Origin: Streptomyces sp. AP-93
GTDB taxonomy: Bacteria; Actinomycetota; Actinomycetes; Streptomycetales; Streptomycetaceae
NCBI RefSeq assembly: GCF_022808175.1
Contig: NZ_JALGBX010000036.1
Span: forward strand, 1 to 64,000
Direction of reading: 5' to 3'
DNA length: 64,000 nucleotides
Shown piece after piece: positions 7,638 to 16,004 of this stretch. A model generated the notes under the pieces. It had not been told where the DNA came from. It searched no databases and saw nothing but the letters and a program-made list of their open reading frames with translations. How positions within the stretch are numbered: the stretch's first letter is position 1; every line of letters starts with the position of its first letter. Position numbers and translations under genes: made by a program.

Positions 7638-8506
7638 GCGGCCGGGGCGAGCGAGAGGAAGTGCTTGAGGTAGCGGGGGTTGGTGCGCCGCAGGGAGAGC
7701 AGGACGTACAGGTCGGCGCAGCCGAACTCGGCGTCGAGGGCGGGCTCGCCGCAGACCCAGGCGCCCAGGCGCAGGTAGCCGCGCAGCAGCGGGGGCAGTT
7801 CCATCCGGCCGGGGAAGTCGATGCCTTTGGGGTCCCAGGGGAGGTGCGGGGTGACCCGGTACTCGGCGGGGGCGAGGTTGCGGGTGAGGACGTTCTCCCG
7901 GGTGGCGGCGGCCAGCACCCCGCCGTCGGAGAGCGGTACGGAGCAGCAGCCGGCGAGCCAGTTGTGCCCGGAGCGGTCCATGTAGCGGGCGAGGCCCGCC
8001 CAGATGAGGGCGATGACGGCGCCGTTGCGGTGGTCGGGGTGGACGCAGGAGCGGCCCACCTCGACCAGGTCGGGGCGGATGGGAGCGAGCGCGGAGAGGT
8101 CGAACTCGCCCTCGGAGTAGAGGCGTCCGGCGACGGCGGCGCGTTCGGGGGGCAGCAGCCGGTAGGTCCCGACGACCTGCCCGGTCTCCTCGTCCACGAC
8201 GAGGAGGTGGTCGCAGTAGGCGTCGAAGGCGTCGGAGTCCAGGCCCGGCTCCGGTCCGTCGAGGCGGGCGCCGAGCTCGCCGGCGAAGACCTGGTGGCGC
8301 AGCCGCTGGGCGGCGCGCACCTCGTCCTCGTTGCGGGCGAGGCGGACGGCGTAGCGGGGTGCGGGGGTGCCCTCGGCGTGCGGGGCGGGCGCCGCGGAAG
8401 AGGTGAAGACGGAGGCGGAGGAGACGGAGGAGGAGACGGCGGCGGGGGAGGCGAAGGAGGAGGCGGAGGCGGGAACGACGGACGGGGACAGGGGGGCGAT
8501 GGTCAT
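7634..8506 (-). CDS. GNAT-fold N-acyltransferase (OlsB/hemolysin-like)
   Basis: After a 45-residue Ser/Ala/Val-rich N-terminus, this 290-residue protein shows the OlsB-type acyl-transferase pattern: RLARNEDEVRAAQRLRHQVF, AYCDHLLVVDEETGQVVGTYRLL, VEVGRSCVHPDHRNG and the late ADLYVLLSLRR...YLKHFLS. In the family this enzyme N-acylates ornithine to make lyso-ornithine lipid. It is directly followed by the PlsC-like gene with a 4-bp overlap, which fits a two-step ornithine-lipid module. ATG 8506 has AGGAG 7-8 bp upstream. The 230 bp before it include a GGCCGC-TTC-GCGGCC hairpin near 8594-8608 and the repeat/terminator downstream of the lipoprotein gene. Confidence 0.82.
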   Translation of the reverse strand: MTIAPLSPSVVPASASSFASPAAVSSSVSSASVFTSSAAPAPHAEGTPAPRYAVRLARNEDEVRAAQRLRHQVFAGELGARLDGPEPGLDSDAFDAYCDHLLVVDEETGQVVGTYRLLPPERAAVAGRLYSEGEFDLSALAPIRPDLVEVGRSCVHPDHRNGAVIALIWAGLARYMDRSGHNWLAGCCSVPLSDGGVLAAATRENVLTRNLAPAEYRVTPHLPWDPKGIDFPGRMELPPLLRGYLRLGAWVCGEPALDAEFGCADLYVLLSLRRTNPRYLKHFLSLAPAA

Positions 8507-8643
8507 GACGGCTCCTGGTCCGGCACGGGAAGCCAGGCCGGCCGGTGTGTGGCCTGGCTTCTTTACTTCTTCCGTGACCGGCTGGATTCGACATGGCCGC
8601 TTCGCGGCCCTTGGATGTGCGGACGCTGAACTTGACGGGCGGA

Positions 8644-8691
8644 CCCTTCCGGGGCCCTTCCGGGGCCCTTCCGGGGCCCCGGAAAGGGCCC
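8644..8691 (-). terminator. Repeat-built hairpin after the sugar-binding lipoprotein gene
   Basis: Three tandem 11-bp units CCCTTCCGGGG (8644-8676) run into CCCCGGAAAGGGCCC, forming a GC hairpin with one bulged A. It lies 45-90 bp past the stop at 8736 and carries no T-run. The 14-bp core CCGGAAAGGGCCCT (8679-8692) recurs at 37144-37157, past the fpg-like gene. Confidence 0.55.
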
Positions 8692-8735
8692 TCCCGCCCT
8701 CCCCACCCTCCCCGCCGCCCCCGCCCGCCCCCGGG

Positions 8736-9995
8736 TCAGCGGTCGGAGCTGAGGACCTTGCTGATGGTGTCGGAGGCCGCCTTCGCCGCCTCCCGGGGGT
8801 CCTGGCCGGTGAGGACGGCCGTCATGAACGGCTTGATCGGGTTCTCGGCCTCCACCTCGGCCCAGCGGGGGGACTGCGGGGTGGCACGGCCCTGGGCGGC
8901 TCCGGGGGCCATCGCCGTGGCGCCGTCGTTGCCCGCGACCACGTGCGCGAGGGTGGTCTTGTTGGGCACGTAGCTCATCGTGCGGGCCAGCTCGGTCTGC
9001 CACTTCTCGCTGACCAGGGCCGTGATCACGTCGACGGCGTGTCTACGCTGCTTCGTCTTCTCGGGGATGATCAGGTCCGAGCCGCCGGTGAAGACCGAGC
9101 CCACCTTGTCGGCGGTCTTGCCGGGGATCGGGAAGAAGCCGAGCTTGCCCTTGAGCTGCGGGTTCGCGGCCTCGATGGCGGCGGCCTGGCCGGGCGGGGC
9201 GATGATCTGGGCGACCCCGCCGCGGGCGAAGACGTCGGACTGCGGGGGCGTCTCCTCGTCGGCCTCCTTGGGGCCGTCGCCGAGGGCCTGGAGCTGCTTG
9301 TAGAACTCCATTCCGGCCAGGGCCCTCTCCTCGTCGAGGGTGCCGTGCCACTGGCCGCCGCTCTCGACGGCGAGCTCGCCGCCCTCGTCCCAGACGAACC
9401 CGGCGAGGACGTACCAGTTCTGCCCGGCGAGGTAGATGCCCTGCTGGCTGCCCTTGTCCAGCTTCTGGGTGGCCTGGATCCACTCCTGGCGGGTCTTGAC
9501 CGGCGCCTTGACCCCGGCGTTCGCGAAGAGGTCCTTGTTGTAGATCACCACGCGGTTGGCGGCGTACCACGGGACGCCGAACTGGGCGCCGTTGACCTTT
9601 CCGGGTTCGGAGAGGCCCTTCAGCCAGTCCTTGCCGTCCCACTCGCGCAGGGCTTCCAGGGTGAGCTCGGAGACTCCGCCGCCCTCGACGTACTGGGCGA
9701 CCTGGGTGTTGCCGACCTCGATGACGTCGGCGCTCTCCTCGCTCGTGCCGGACAGGACGGCGTTGACCTTGTCGCCGATCCCCTTCCACTCCTGGATCTT
9801 CACTTCGAGGTCCACGCCCGGGTGTTCCTTCTCGAAGGTGCTCATGAACTGACCTATGAACTCGTCGGAGGCGCTGCCCTTCATCAGCCAGAGCGTCACC
9901 TTCTGCGTACCTCCGCCCGACCCGGTGAGACTGCAGCCGGTGAGGGCGGTCACGGCCGCGAGAGCGGTGGACACGGCAAGGAAGCGCATCTTCAC
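8736..9995 (-). CDS. Sugar ABC transporter substrate-binding lipoprotein (family 1)
   Basis: The 419-residue protein is a family 1 extracellular solute-binding lipoprotein. It has a signal peptide ending LTGC (lipobox), then VTLWLMKGSASDEFIGQF, a hinge region EVGNTQVAQYV and the DLFANAGV and PQLKGKLGFFPIPG blocks of oligosaccharide-binding proteins. GTG 9995 is preceded by AAGG at 8 bp; ATG 9989 is an alternative. No permease or ATPase gene is adjacent, so it probably works with components encoded elsewhere (Streptomyces often shares the MsiK ATPase). A DasR-like operator sits at 10036-10051, which suggests an aminosugar or chito-oligosaccharide ligand; this is inference. Confidence 0.9.
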   Translation of the reverse strand: MKMRFLAVSTALAAVTALTGCSLTGSGGGTQKVTLWLMKGSASDEFIGQFMSTFEKEHPGVDLEVKIQEWKGIGDKVNAVLSGTSEESADVIEVGNTQVAQYVEGGGVSELTLEALREWDGKDWLKGLSEPGKVNGAQFGVPWYAANRVVIYNKDLFANAGVKAPVKTRQEWIQATQKLDKGSQQGIYLAGQNWYVLAGFVWDEGGELAVESGGQWHGTLDEERALAGMEFYKQLQALGDGPKEADEETPPQSDVFARGGVAQIIAPPGQAAAIEAANPQLKGKLGFFPIPGKTADKVGSVFTGGSDLIIPEKTKQRRHAVDVITALVSEKWQTELARTMSYVPNKTTLAHVVAGNDGATAMAPGAAQGRATPQSPRWAEVEAENPIKPFMTAVLTGQDPREAAKAASDTISKVLSSDR

Positions 9996-10035
9996 GAAGG
10001 TCACCTTCTGGGGGATGGATCGCAGATGGCTTGAA

Positions 10036-10051
10036 ATTGGCATAGACCAAT
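10036..10051. promoter_or_regulatory. DasR-responsive-element-like operator (dre-like)
   Basis: Read on the minus strand, the 16-mer is ATTGGTCTATGCCAAT. The published DasR consensus is close to ACTGGTCTAGACCAGT; it matches at 12 of 16 positions and keeps the near-symmetric arms ATTGG/CCAAT. It lies 41-56 bp upstream of the GTG start of the sugar-binding lipoprotein gene and inside the spacer after a TTGACC -35-like element (10059-10064, minus strand). That position fits repression by occlusion. DasR control is inferred. Confidence 0.6.
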
Positions 10052-10161
10052 GGGTGGGTCAAGGGGGTATCGCAATGGATTGTTCACGCAAAGTTCGCGG
10101 ACACGGACTTACTGGGGCACGGTAGAACAAGGCAACAGCCACCCAGTGTCGGGAGACCCCC

Positions 10162-10377
10162 ATGTCCAATCACACGTACCGGGTGACCGAGATCGTGGGC
10201 ACGTCCCACGAGGGCATCGACCAGGCCATCCGCAACGGCATCGCCCGCGCGGGCGAGACGCTGCACAATCTCGACTGGCTTGAAGTCGTGCAAATCAGGG
10301 GCCACATCGAGAACGGCGAGATCGCGCACTACCAGGTGGGGATCAAGGTCGGTTTCCGTCTCGACGGCGAGGCCTGA
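10162..10377 (+). CDS. Dodecin family flavin-binding protein
   Basis: Dodecins are small dodecameric proteins that store flavin or flavin/coenzyme A. This 71-residue protein matches the family along its whole length: HTYRVTEIVGTSHEGIDQAI, then the conserved Trp and Gln that stack and bind the isoalloxazine rings (LDWLEVVQIRGHI) and the closing strand YQVGIKVGF. It starts at ATG 10162 with GGGAG 6-7 bp upstream. It is divergent from the sugar-binding lipoprotein gene and convergent with the HAD gene downstream; a long inverted repeat separates the latter pair. Confidence 0.93.
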   Translation: MSNHTYRVTEIVGTSHEGIDQAIRNGIARAGETLHNLDWLEVVQIRGHIENGEIAHYQVGIKVGFRLDGEA

Positions 10378-10447
10378 GGCCCGCCCCTCGTGGCTCTACG
10401 GGGTCCAGGGCCCCTGCGGACTCCCGCAGCCCTGCGGGACTCGCGGG

Positions 10448-10489
10448 GCTCCTCGGGCCCGGCCGGAGCGTCGGGCGCGCCCGAGGAGC
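10448..10489. terminator. Inverted repeat between convergent genes
   Basis: Perfect 11-bp arms GCTCCTCGGGC (10448-10458) and GCCCGAGGAGC (10479-10489) enclose a 20-nt loop between the dodecin gene and the convergent HAD gene. A smaller hairpin CTGCGG-ACTC-CCGCAG sits at 10414-10429. A bidirectional terminator role is inferred from position. The rest of 10378-10576 is GC-rich with no coding signal. Confidence 0.55.
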
Positions 10490-10576
10490 ACCCGAGCCCG
10501 GCCGGCCCGCCGGCCCGCCCCGCCCCGCCCCGCCCCAAGGGCAACCGGGCACGAGGCACCGGGCACCGGACGGCCC

Positions 10577-11071
10577 TCAGGTGCGCCCCTCCCCCTCCTG
10601 CGCGTCCTTGAGCTCCGGCGCGTCCGCCGCCCAGTCCGCCAGGACCACGCGGAATCCGGCAGCGCGCGCCGCCTGGCAGACCAGCTCGTCGTCGTCCACC
10701 AGCATCCGCACCTCGCGGCCCCGCGAGATCCGCCGGAGGACCTCCAGCTTGGTCGTGCGGGCGGGCCGCCGGTCCTGGTTCCCGCGCATCCACAGCCGCC
10801 CCTCGGGCAGGCCGTTGCGCGTGAGCCAGTCCTCCGTGTCCGCGCGGCACCGCTCCGGGCGGCCGGTGAGGTACGTGACCTCGCAGTCGGCCGCTCTCTC
10901 CACCGCGAGGGCGATGCCGCGGGCGAGGGGCGGATCGGCCGGAGCCGCGCCGAAGAACCCGCTCCAGTCACGCGGCCGGCGCTCCAGGAAGTGCTGGCGG
11001 TGGGCGGTGTCGGCCAGGGTGTTGTCGATGTCGAAGACGGCCAGGGGCCTGCGGTTCTGAGTCTCGGTCAC
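10577..11071 (-). CDS. HAD-superfamily phosphatase (PNKP 3'-phosphatase-like)
   Basis: The 164-residue protein carries HAD motif I as FDIDNTLAD (Asp14/Asp16 nucleophile pair), motif II in YLTGRPERC (Thr-Gly), a lysine in TTKLEVLRRI and motif III/IV as MLVDDDELV. With no cap domain, this compact form resembles the phosphatase part of polynucleotide kinase-phosphatases and related swapped acid phosphatases. The substrate is not known. The start is ATG 11071. It is divergent from the LLM oxidoreductase gene across about 150 bp. Confidence 0.82.
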   Translation of the reverse strand: MTETQNRRPLAVFDIDNTLADTAHRQHFLERRPRDWSGFFGAAPADPPLARGIALAVERAADCEVTYLTGRPERCRADTEDWLTRNGLPEGRLWMRGNQDRRPARTTKLEVLRRISRGREVRMLVDDDELVCQAARAAGFRVVLADWAADAPELKDAQEGEGRT

Positions 11072-11224
11072 CCCGCCAGCCTAAGCAGCGACGACTTCCG
11101 GGCGGCTGCGGGGAGACCGCCCGGCGAGCGCCACGAGACCACCGGGAGACCGCCCGCGCCCCGTTCGGATCCCCTTCCGGCCGCCCCCGGGGAATCCTGA
11201 CGCCCTCCGCGCGTTGATCCCTGT

Positions 11225-12253
11225 GTGATCCGCACACTCTCGATACTCGACCGGTCCCGCACCCGCGAGGGGCACCCCGCCGCCCAGGCCCTGCGCGACA
11301 CCGTGGAGCTCGCGCGCACCGCCGAGCGGCTCGGATACCGCAGGTTCTGGGTCTCCGAGCACCACAGCGTGCCCGGGGTGGCCGGATCCGCGCCCACGGT
11401 GCTGGCCGCCGCCGTGGCCGGGGCGACCACCCGGATCCGCGTCGGGACCGGCGGTGTGATGCTGCCCAACCACCAGCCCCTGGTCGTCGCAGAGCAGTTC
11501 GGGGTGCTCGAGTCGCTGTTCCCCGGCCGGATCGACATGGGGCTCGGCCGCTCGGTCGGCTTCACCGGCGGGATCCGCCGCGCGCTCGGGCGGGACGCCG
11601 CCGACGCCGACCGGTTCGAGGAGCAGCTCGCGGAGCTGCTGGGCTGGCTCGACGGCTCCCAGCAGGCGCACCCCGAGGTGCACGCCCGCCCGGCGGAGGG
11701 GATGCGGATCCCGGCCTACGTGCTGGCCACCGGCGAGGGGGCGGGGATCGCGGCCCGCGCCGGGCTGCCCCTGGTCGTCGGGGACCTGCGGGCCCGGGCG
11801 CGGGTCGCGGAGATCATCACGGCGTACCGCGAGGAGTTCCGGCCCTCCCCCGGGGGCGCGCGGCCGTACGTCGTGGCTTCGGGGACGGTCGCGGTGGCCG
11901 CCACCGCCGAGGCAGCCCGCCGGATCCTGGTGCCGGAGGCCTGGGCGGTCGCGTACTCCCGCACCCGGGGCAGCTTCCCGCCGCTCCGCCCGGCCGATGA
12001 AATCGAGGCCCTCGCCATGAGCCCCAAGGAGCGGGAGCTGTACGAGGGCGCCCTCGCCGGGCACATCCACGGCACGGAGGAGCAGGTCGCGGCGGAGCTC
12101 TCCGAGGTCGCGGAGCTGACCGGGGCGGACGAGCTGCTGGTCACGACGTCCACGTACGACCGTACGGCGCTGCTGGACTCCTTCGGCCGGCTCGCCCGGC
12201 TCACCGGCCTCACGGAGTCCACCGCGGAGCAGTCCGCCGACTCCGGACACTAA
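11225..12253 (+). CDS. LLM-class flavin-dependent oxidoreductase
   Basis: The 342-residue protein is a bacterial luciferase-like monooxygenase using FMN or F420. It shows the family blocks LARTAERLGYRRFWVSEHH, RIRVGTGGVMLPNHQPLVVAEQF and LFPGRIDMGLGRSVG, and a late ADELLVTTSTYDRTALLDSF. Several Streptomyces members are annotated as alkane monooxygenase-like; substrate is not predictable here. The GTG start at 11225 gives MIRTLSILDRSRTREG. It ends 10 bp before the UvrA-like gene on the same strand, so the two are probably co-transcribed. Confidence 0.9.
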   Translation: MIRTLSILDRSRTREGHPAAQALRDTVELARTAERLGYRRFWVSEHHSVPGVAGSAPTVLAAAVAGATTRIRVGTGGVMLPNHQPLVVAEQFGVLESLFPGRIDMGLGRSVGFTGGIRRALGRDAADADRFEEQLAELLGWLDGSQQAHPEVHARPAEGMRIPAYVLATGEGAGIAARAGLPLVVGDLRARARVAEIITAYREEFRPSPGGARPYVVASGTVAVAATAEAARRILVPEAWAVAYSRTRGSFPPLRPADEIEALAMSPKERELYEGALAGHIHGTEEQVAAELSEVAELTGADELLVTTSTYDRTALLDSFGRLARLTGLTESTAEQSADSGH

Positions 12254-12263
12254 ACTAGGGCGA

Positions 12264-14678
12264 ATGCACCAGCCCGCCGCCCCGCACGCCCCCGATCCCT
12301 ACGTCCGCGTCCGCGGCGCCCGGGAGCACAATCTGCGCGGGGTCGACGTGGACATCCCGCGGGACGCGCTGACCGTGTTCACCGGGGTCTCCGGCTCCGG
12401 GAAGAGCTCGCTGGCCTTCGGCACGCTCTTCGCCGAGGCCCAGCGCCGGTACTTCGAGTCCGTGGCCCCGTACGCCCGCCGCCTGATCCACCAGATCGGT
12501 GCGCCGAAGGTCGACTCCGTCACCGGGCTCCCGCCGGCCGTCTCGCTGGAGCAGCGGCGCTCCTCCCCCGGCTCCCGGTCCTCGGTCGGGACCGTGACCA
12601 TGCTGTCCAACTCGCTGCGGATGCTGTACTCGCGGGCCGGCTCCTACCCGCCGGGCGCCGAGCGTCTGGACTCCGACGCCTTCTCCCCCAACACCGCGGC
12701 CGGGGCCTGCCCTTCCTGTCACGGTCTCGGCCGCGTGCACCGCACCAGCGAGGAACTCCTCGTCCCGGACCAAGAACTGTCGATCCGTCAGGGCGCCATC
12801 GCCGCCTGGCCGGGCGCCTGGCAGGGCAAGAACCTGCGCGACATCCTGGAGGCCCTCGGCCACGACGTGGACGCGCCCTGGCGGGAGCTCCCGGCGGCGG
12901 ACCGCGAGTGGATCCTGTTCACCGAGGAGCAGCCGGTGGTGACGGTGCATCCAGTGCGGGAGGCCGACCGGATCCAACGCCCCTACCAGGGCACGTACAT
13001 GAGCGCCCAGCGGTACGTGATGCGCACCTTCGCCGACAGCAAGAGCCTGACCCTGCGGGCCCGCGCCGAGAAGTTCCTTACCGATTCGCCGTGCCCGGTG
13101 TGCGGGGGCAGGCGGCTGCGTCCGGAGGCGCTGGCCGTGACCTTCGAGGGCCGCACCATCGCGGAGCTGGCGGCGCTGGCGCTGACGGAGCTGGACGGCG
13201 TACTGGCCACCGCGCGCGGCGGCGGCGAGGCGGCCCGCGTGCTCAACGAGGACCTGCGTTCCCGGATCGGCCCGGTCACCGAGCTGGGGCTGGGGTACCT
13301 GAGCTTGGACCGCGGCGCCCCGACCCTCTCGGCGGGCGAGCTGCAACGGCTGCGGTTGGCCACGCAGTTGCGTTCGGGGCTCTTCGGGGTGGTGTACGTG
13401 CTGGACGAGCCCTCGGCGGGGCTGCACCCGGCCGACACCCAGGCGCTGCTCGGCGTACTGGACCGGCTCAAGGAGGCCGGGAACACGGTGTTCGTGGTGG
13501 AGCACGACCTGGACGTGGTGCGGCACGCGGACTGGCTGGTGGACGTGGGCCCGCTGGCCGGGGAGCACGGCGGACGAGTGCTGCACAGCGGGCCTCCGGA
13601 GGCTCTGGCCGCGGTGGCGGACTCCGCGACGGCCCGGTACCTGTTCGGGACCCCTCAGGATCAGGAAGCACGCTCGGGGGCCGTGCGGAAGGCGACCGGG
13701 TCCGTCCGGCTGAGCGGTGTCGACCGGCACAACCTGCGTGACCTGGCGGCCGAGTTCCCGCTGGGGGTGTTCACGGCGGTGACCGGGGTGTCGGGGTCGG
13801 GGAAGTCCACGCTGGTGGGCCAGGTGCTCGCGCGGGAGGTCCACGAGCGGCTGGCGGAACCGGAGTTCTCGGTACGGCGGCTGGTGGAGGTGGACCAGAA
13901 GCCGATCGGCCGGACCCCGCGCTCCAACCTGGCCACGTACACGGGGCTGTTCGGCGTGGTCCGCCGGCTCTTCACGTCGGCGCCGGCATCGAAGGCGCGC
14001 GGCTGGAAGGCGGGCCGCTTCTCCTTCAACGTGCCGGGCGGGCGCTGCGAGTCCTGCCAGGGCGAGGGCTTCGTCTCGGTGGAGCTGTTGTTCCTGCCCA
14101 GTACGTACGCCCCGTGCCCGGAATGCGCCGGGGCCCGGTACAACTCCGAGACCCTGGAGGTCCGTTACTCGGGGCTGAACATCGCCGAGGTGCTCGCCCT
14201 GACGGTGGAGTCGGCCGCCCGGTTCTTCGCCGGCGTCCCGGCGGCGGCACGCAGCCTGGCGGCGCTGTCGGACATCGGCCTGGGGTACCTGCGGCTCGGG
14301 CAGCCCGCCACGGAGCTGTCGGGCGGCGAGGCGCAGCGCATCAAGCTGGCGACGGAGCTCCAGCGCGTGCGCCGCGACCACACCCTGTACCTGCTGGACG
14401 AGCCGACGACGGGGCTCCATCCGGCCGATGTCACGGTGCTGCTGCGGCAGTTGCACGGCCTGGTGGACGCCGGACATTCGGTGGTGGTCGTCGAGCACGA
14501 CATGGCGGTGGTGGCAGGCGCCGACTGGGTCATCGACCTGGGTCCCGGCGGCGGCGCGGACGGCGGCCGGGTGGTGGCCGCGGGCACCCCCGCCGAGGTG
14601 GCCCGCGCCACGGGCAGCCGTACGGCGGCCTATCTGGCGCGGGCCCTCGCGGCGGGCACGGCGGGCGCGGGCCGGTGA
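12264..14678 (+). CDS. UvrA-like excinuclease ATPase (class II, UvrA2 type)
   Basis: The 804-residue protein is shorter than canonical UvrA (about 950) and has two ABC modules: Walker A GVSGSGKSS near residue 41 and a second GVSGSGKST near 510. Signature sequences are LSAGELQRLRLA in the first module and LSGGEAQRIKLA in the second. Zinc-knuckle cysteines occur as CPSCHGLG, CPVCGG and CESCQGEG...CPECAG. Short class II UvrA proteins lack part of the UvrB-binding region and are linked to resistance to DNA-binding natural products; that role here is inference. The start ATG 12264 follows the LLM gene by 10 bp. Confidence 0.88.
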   Translation: MHQPAAPHAPDPYVRVRGAREHNLRGVDVDIPRDALTVFTGVSGSGKSSLAFGTLFAEAQRRYFESVAPYARRLIHQIGAPKVDSVTGLPPAVSLEQRRSSPGSRSSVGTVTMLSNSLRMLYSRAGSYPPGAERLDSDAFSPNTAAGACPSCHGLGRVHRTSEELLVPDQELSIRQGAIAAWPGAWQGKNLRDILEALGHDVDAPWRELPAADREWILFTEEQPVVTVHPVREADRIQRPYQGTYMSAQRYVMRTFADSKSLTLRARAEKFLTDSPCPVCGGRRLRPEALAVTFEGRTIAELAALALTELDGVLATARGGGEAARVLNEDLRSRIGPVTELGLGYLSLDRGAPTLSAGELQRLRLATQLRSGLFGVVYVLDEPSAGLHPADTQALLGVLDRLKEAGNTVFVVEHDLDVVRHADWLVDVGPLAGEHGGRVLHSGPPEALAAVADSATARYLFGTPQDQEARSGAVRKATGSVRLSGVDRHNLRDLAAEFPLGVFTAVTGVSGSGKSTLVGQVLAREVHERLAEPEFSVRRLVEVDQKPIGRTPRSNLATYTGLFGVVRRLFTSAPASKARGWKAGRFSFNVPGGRCESCQGEGFVSVELLFLPSTYAPCPECAGARYNSETLEVRYSGLNIAEVLALTVESAARFFAGVPAAARSLAALSDIGLGYLRLGQPATELSGGEAQRIKLATELQRVRRDHTLYLLDEPTTGLHPADVTVLLRQLHGLVDAGHSVVVVEHDMAVVAGADWVIDLGPGGGADGGRVVAAGTPAEVARATGSRTAAYLARALAAGTAGAGR

Positions 14679-14709
14679 TCGGTAAGGAAGTGGCCGACAG
14701 GGCAGGTGG

Positions 14710-15081
14710 TCACGCGTCCGGGGGCTTCGCGAAGTCTCCGTAGCCCTGCCAGTCGAGGACGACGCACGGCTCGTCGCCGAGCACCCAGGCGTCGTGACCG
14801 GGGTCGACCTGGATGAAGTCCCCGGGCTGCGCCTCGACGCTTTCACCGTCGTCCATGACGACCTTCATCCGGCCGCTGATGATGTAGCCCACGTGGGCGG
14901 CCTCACAACTGTCGGTTCCCGCAATGGGCTTGATGTGCTGCGACCACTGCCATCCGGGCTCGAACACGGCCCGTCCGACCGGACCGTTGGTGGTGTTGAG
15001 CAGATCGAGCCTGCCCTTGCCGTCCTCGAACCGACGTGTCTCGTCAGCGGAATCGAAGCCCCTTCGCACGATTCCCGTCAT
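14710..15081 (-). CDS. Cupin-domain protein
   Basis: The 123-residue single-domain cupin has an early beta segment GRAVFEPGWQWSQHIKP, the metal-type motif region HVGYIISGRMKVVMDDGESVEAQPGDFIQVDPGHDAWVLGDE and a C-terminal VVLDWQGYG. The motif residues are consistent with a small-molecule-binding or isomerase-like cupin but do not define a substrate. ATG 15081 is used because GGGAGG precedes it by about 9 bp; an in-frame ATG at 15120 has no such site. It is convergent with the UvrA-like gene and nearby genes are unrelated. Confidence 0.85.
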   Translation of the reverse strand: MTGIVRRGFDSADETRRFEDGKGRLDLLNTTNGPVGRAVFEPGWQWSQHIKPIAGTDSCEAAHVGYIISGRMKVVMDDGESVEAQPGDFIQVDPGHDAWVLGDEPCVVLDWQGYGDFAKPPDA

Positions 15082-15182
15082 GATCGTCGACCTCCCGGCA
15101 CACGACTGCCCCGAGTCCACTTCTCAGAGTACGCCCGTACCGCGCGGTCTTCGCGGCGTCCCGGCGCGGCCGCGCAGCAGCG

Positions 15183-15848
15183 CTACGCGTCCCCTTGGAG
15201 CAGGTGCTGCGGAAGCTCGCGGAAGGTCCAGACGCCCTGCCTGCGGGTGAACATCCACACCAGGTCGTAGCGGTCCGGCCAGGCGGCCGGCAGCCCCAGC
15301 ACGTCCTGCGCTCCGAGGCCCCGGATCAGTCGGGGCATCCCCTGGTGCTCCCAGCAGACCAGGACGGGCATCCGGGCCGCGAGCACCGCCCGGGCCAGGG
15401 CGGGCTCGGCTCCGACGGCGAATTCCGCCCGGACGGGCGTACGCAGCGCGGTGGCGAGCGTCTCGACGGTCTGGCGGCACCGCGCGGGCGCCCCCGCCTT
15501 GCCGCCGGCCGCGAAGACGGCCCCGGGCCGGGGCAGGGCGGCGCCCCGAGTCGGCGGGAAGAGGATGGGCAGTTCCTGGGCGCGGCGCCGGCCCCGGACG
15601 GCGAGGAACCCCGGGTCCTCGTTGCCGTCGTCGTCCTCGCCGGTGTCCCCGGCGTAGGGCTTCTCCGCGTGCCGGATGACCATGACCAGCGCGTCCTTGG
15701 CGGCCTCGGGGCCGGGGCGCGGCGCCGGGGGCCGCTCCTCCCCTGCGCAGCCGGCCGCCGCCAGCGGGGCGAGGGCGGCGGCCAGCACGGTACGGCGGCG
15801 CGGGCCGGATCCGGCGGGGGCTTGAGGCATGCGCCCACTGTCACCCAT
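15183..15848 (-). CDS. Exported histidine-phosphatase-like protein
   Basis: The 221-residue protein has a twin-arginine-type signal (PRRRTVLAAALAPLAAAGC) whose end also looks like a lipobox, so it is probably exported and lipid-anchored. The catalytic RHAEKP motif (RHG-type histidine phosphatase) occurs near residue 60, followed by a later VLVCWEHQGM that could carry the second histidine. The substrate is unknown. ATG 15848 is used; ATG 15830 (MPQAPAGSG) is equally possible. It is upstream of the cupin gene on the same strand and downstream of sdhB. Confidence 0.78.
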   Translation of the reverse strand: MGDSGRMPQAPAGSGPRRRTVLAAALAPLAAAGCAGEERPPAPRPGPEAAKDALVMVIRHAEKPYAGDTGEDDDGNEDPGFLAVRGRRRAQELPILFPPTRGAALPRPGAVFAAGGKAGAPARCRQTVETLATALRTPVRAEFAVGAEPALARAVLAARMPVLVCWEHQGMPRLIRGLGAQDVLGLPAAWPDRYDLVWMFTRRQGVWTFRELPQHLLQGDA

Positions 15849-16004
15849 GCCCGGGAGGGCGCCCGGTCACGGCGCGACGGGGGCCGCTGCGATCATCCGA
15901 TCGGCGGACGCGTCGGGGTATGGACCGAAGGCGTCGTGGTCGTGACCCGAGGCGTCGGGATCATACGCGGACGCCCCCGGCCGAGTGCCAGTGAAATCCG
16001 CAGG

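Noticed and set aside
8367..10034. Long plus-strand open frame across the GNAT and lipoprotein genes
   Set aside because: Antisense shadow of two clear minus-strand genes and of the terminator repeats between them.
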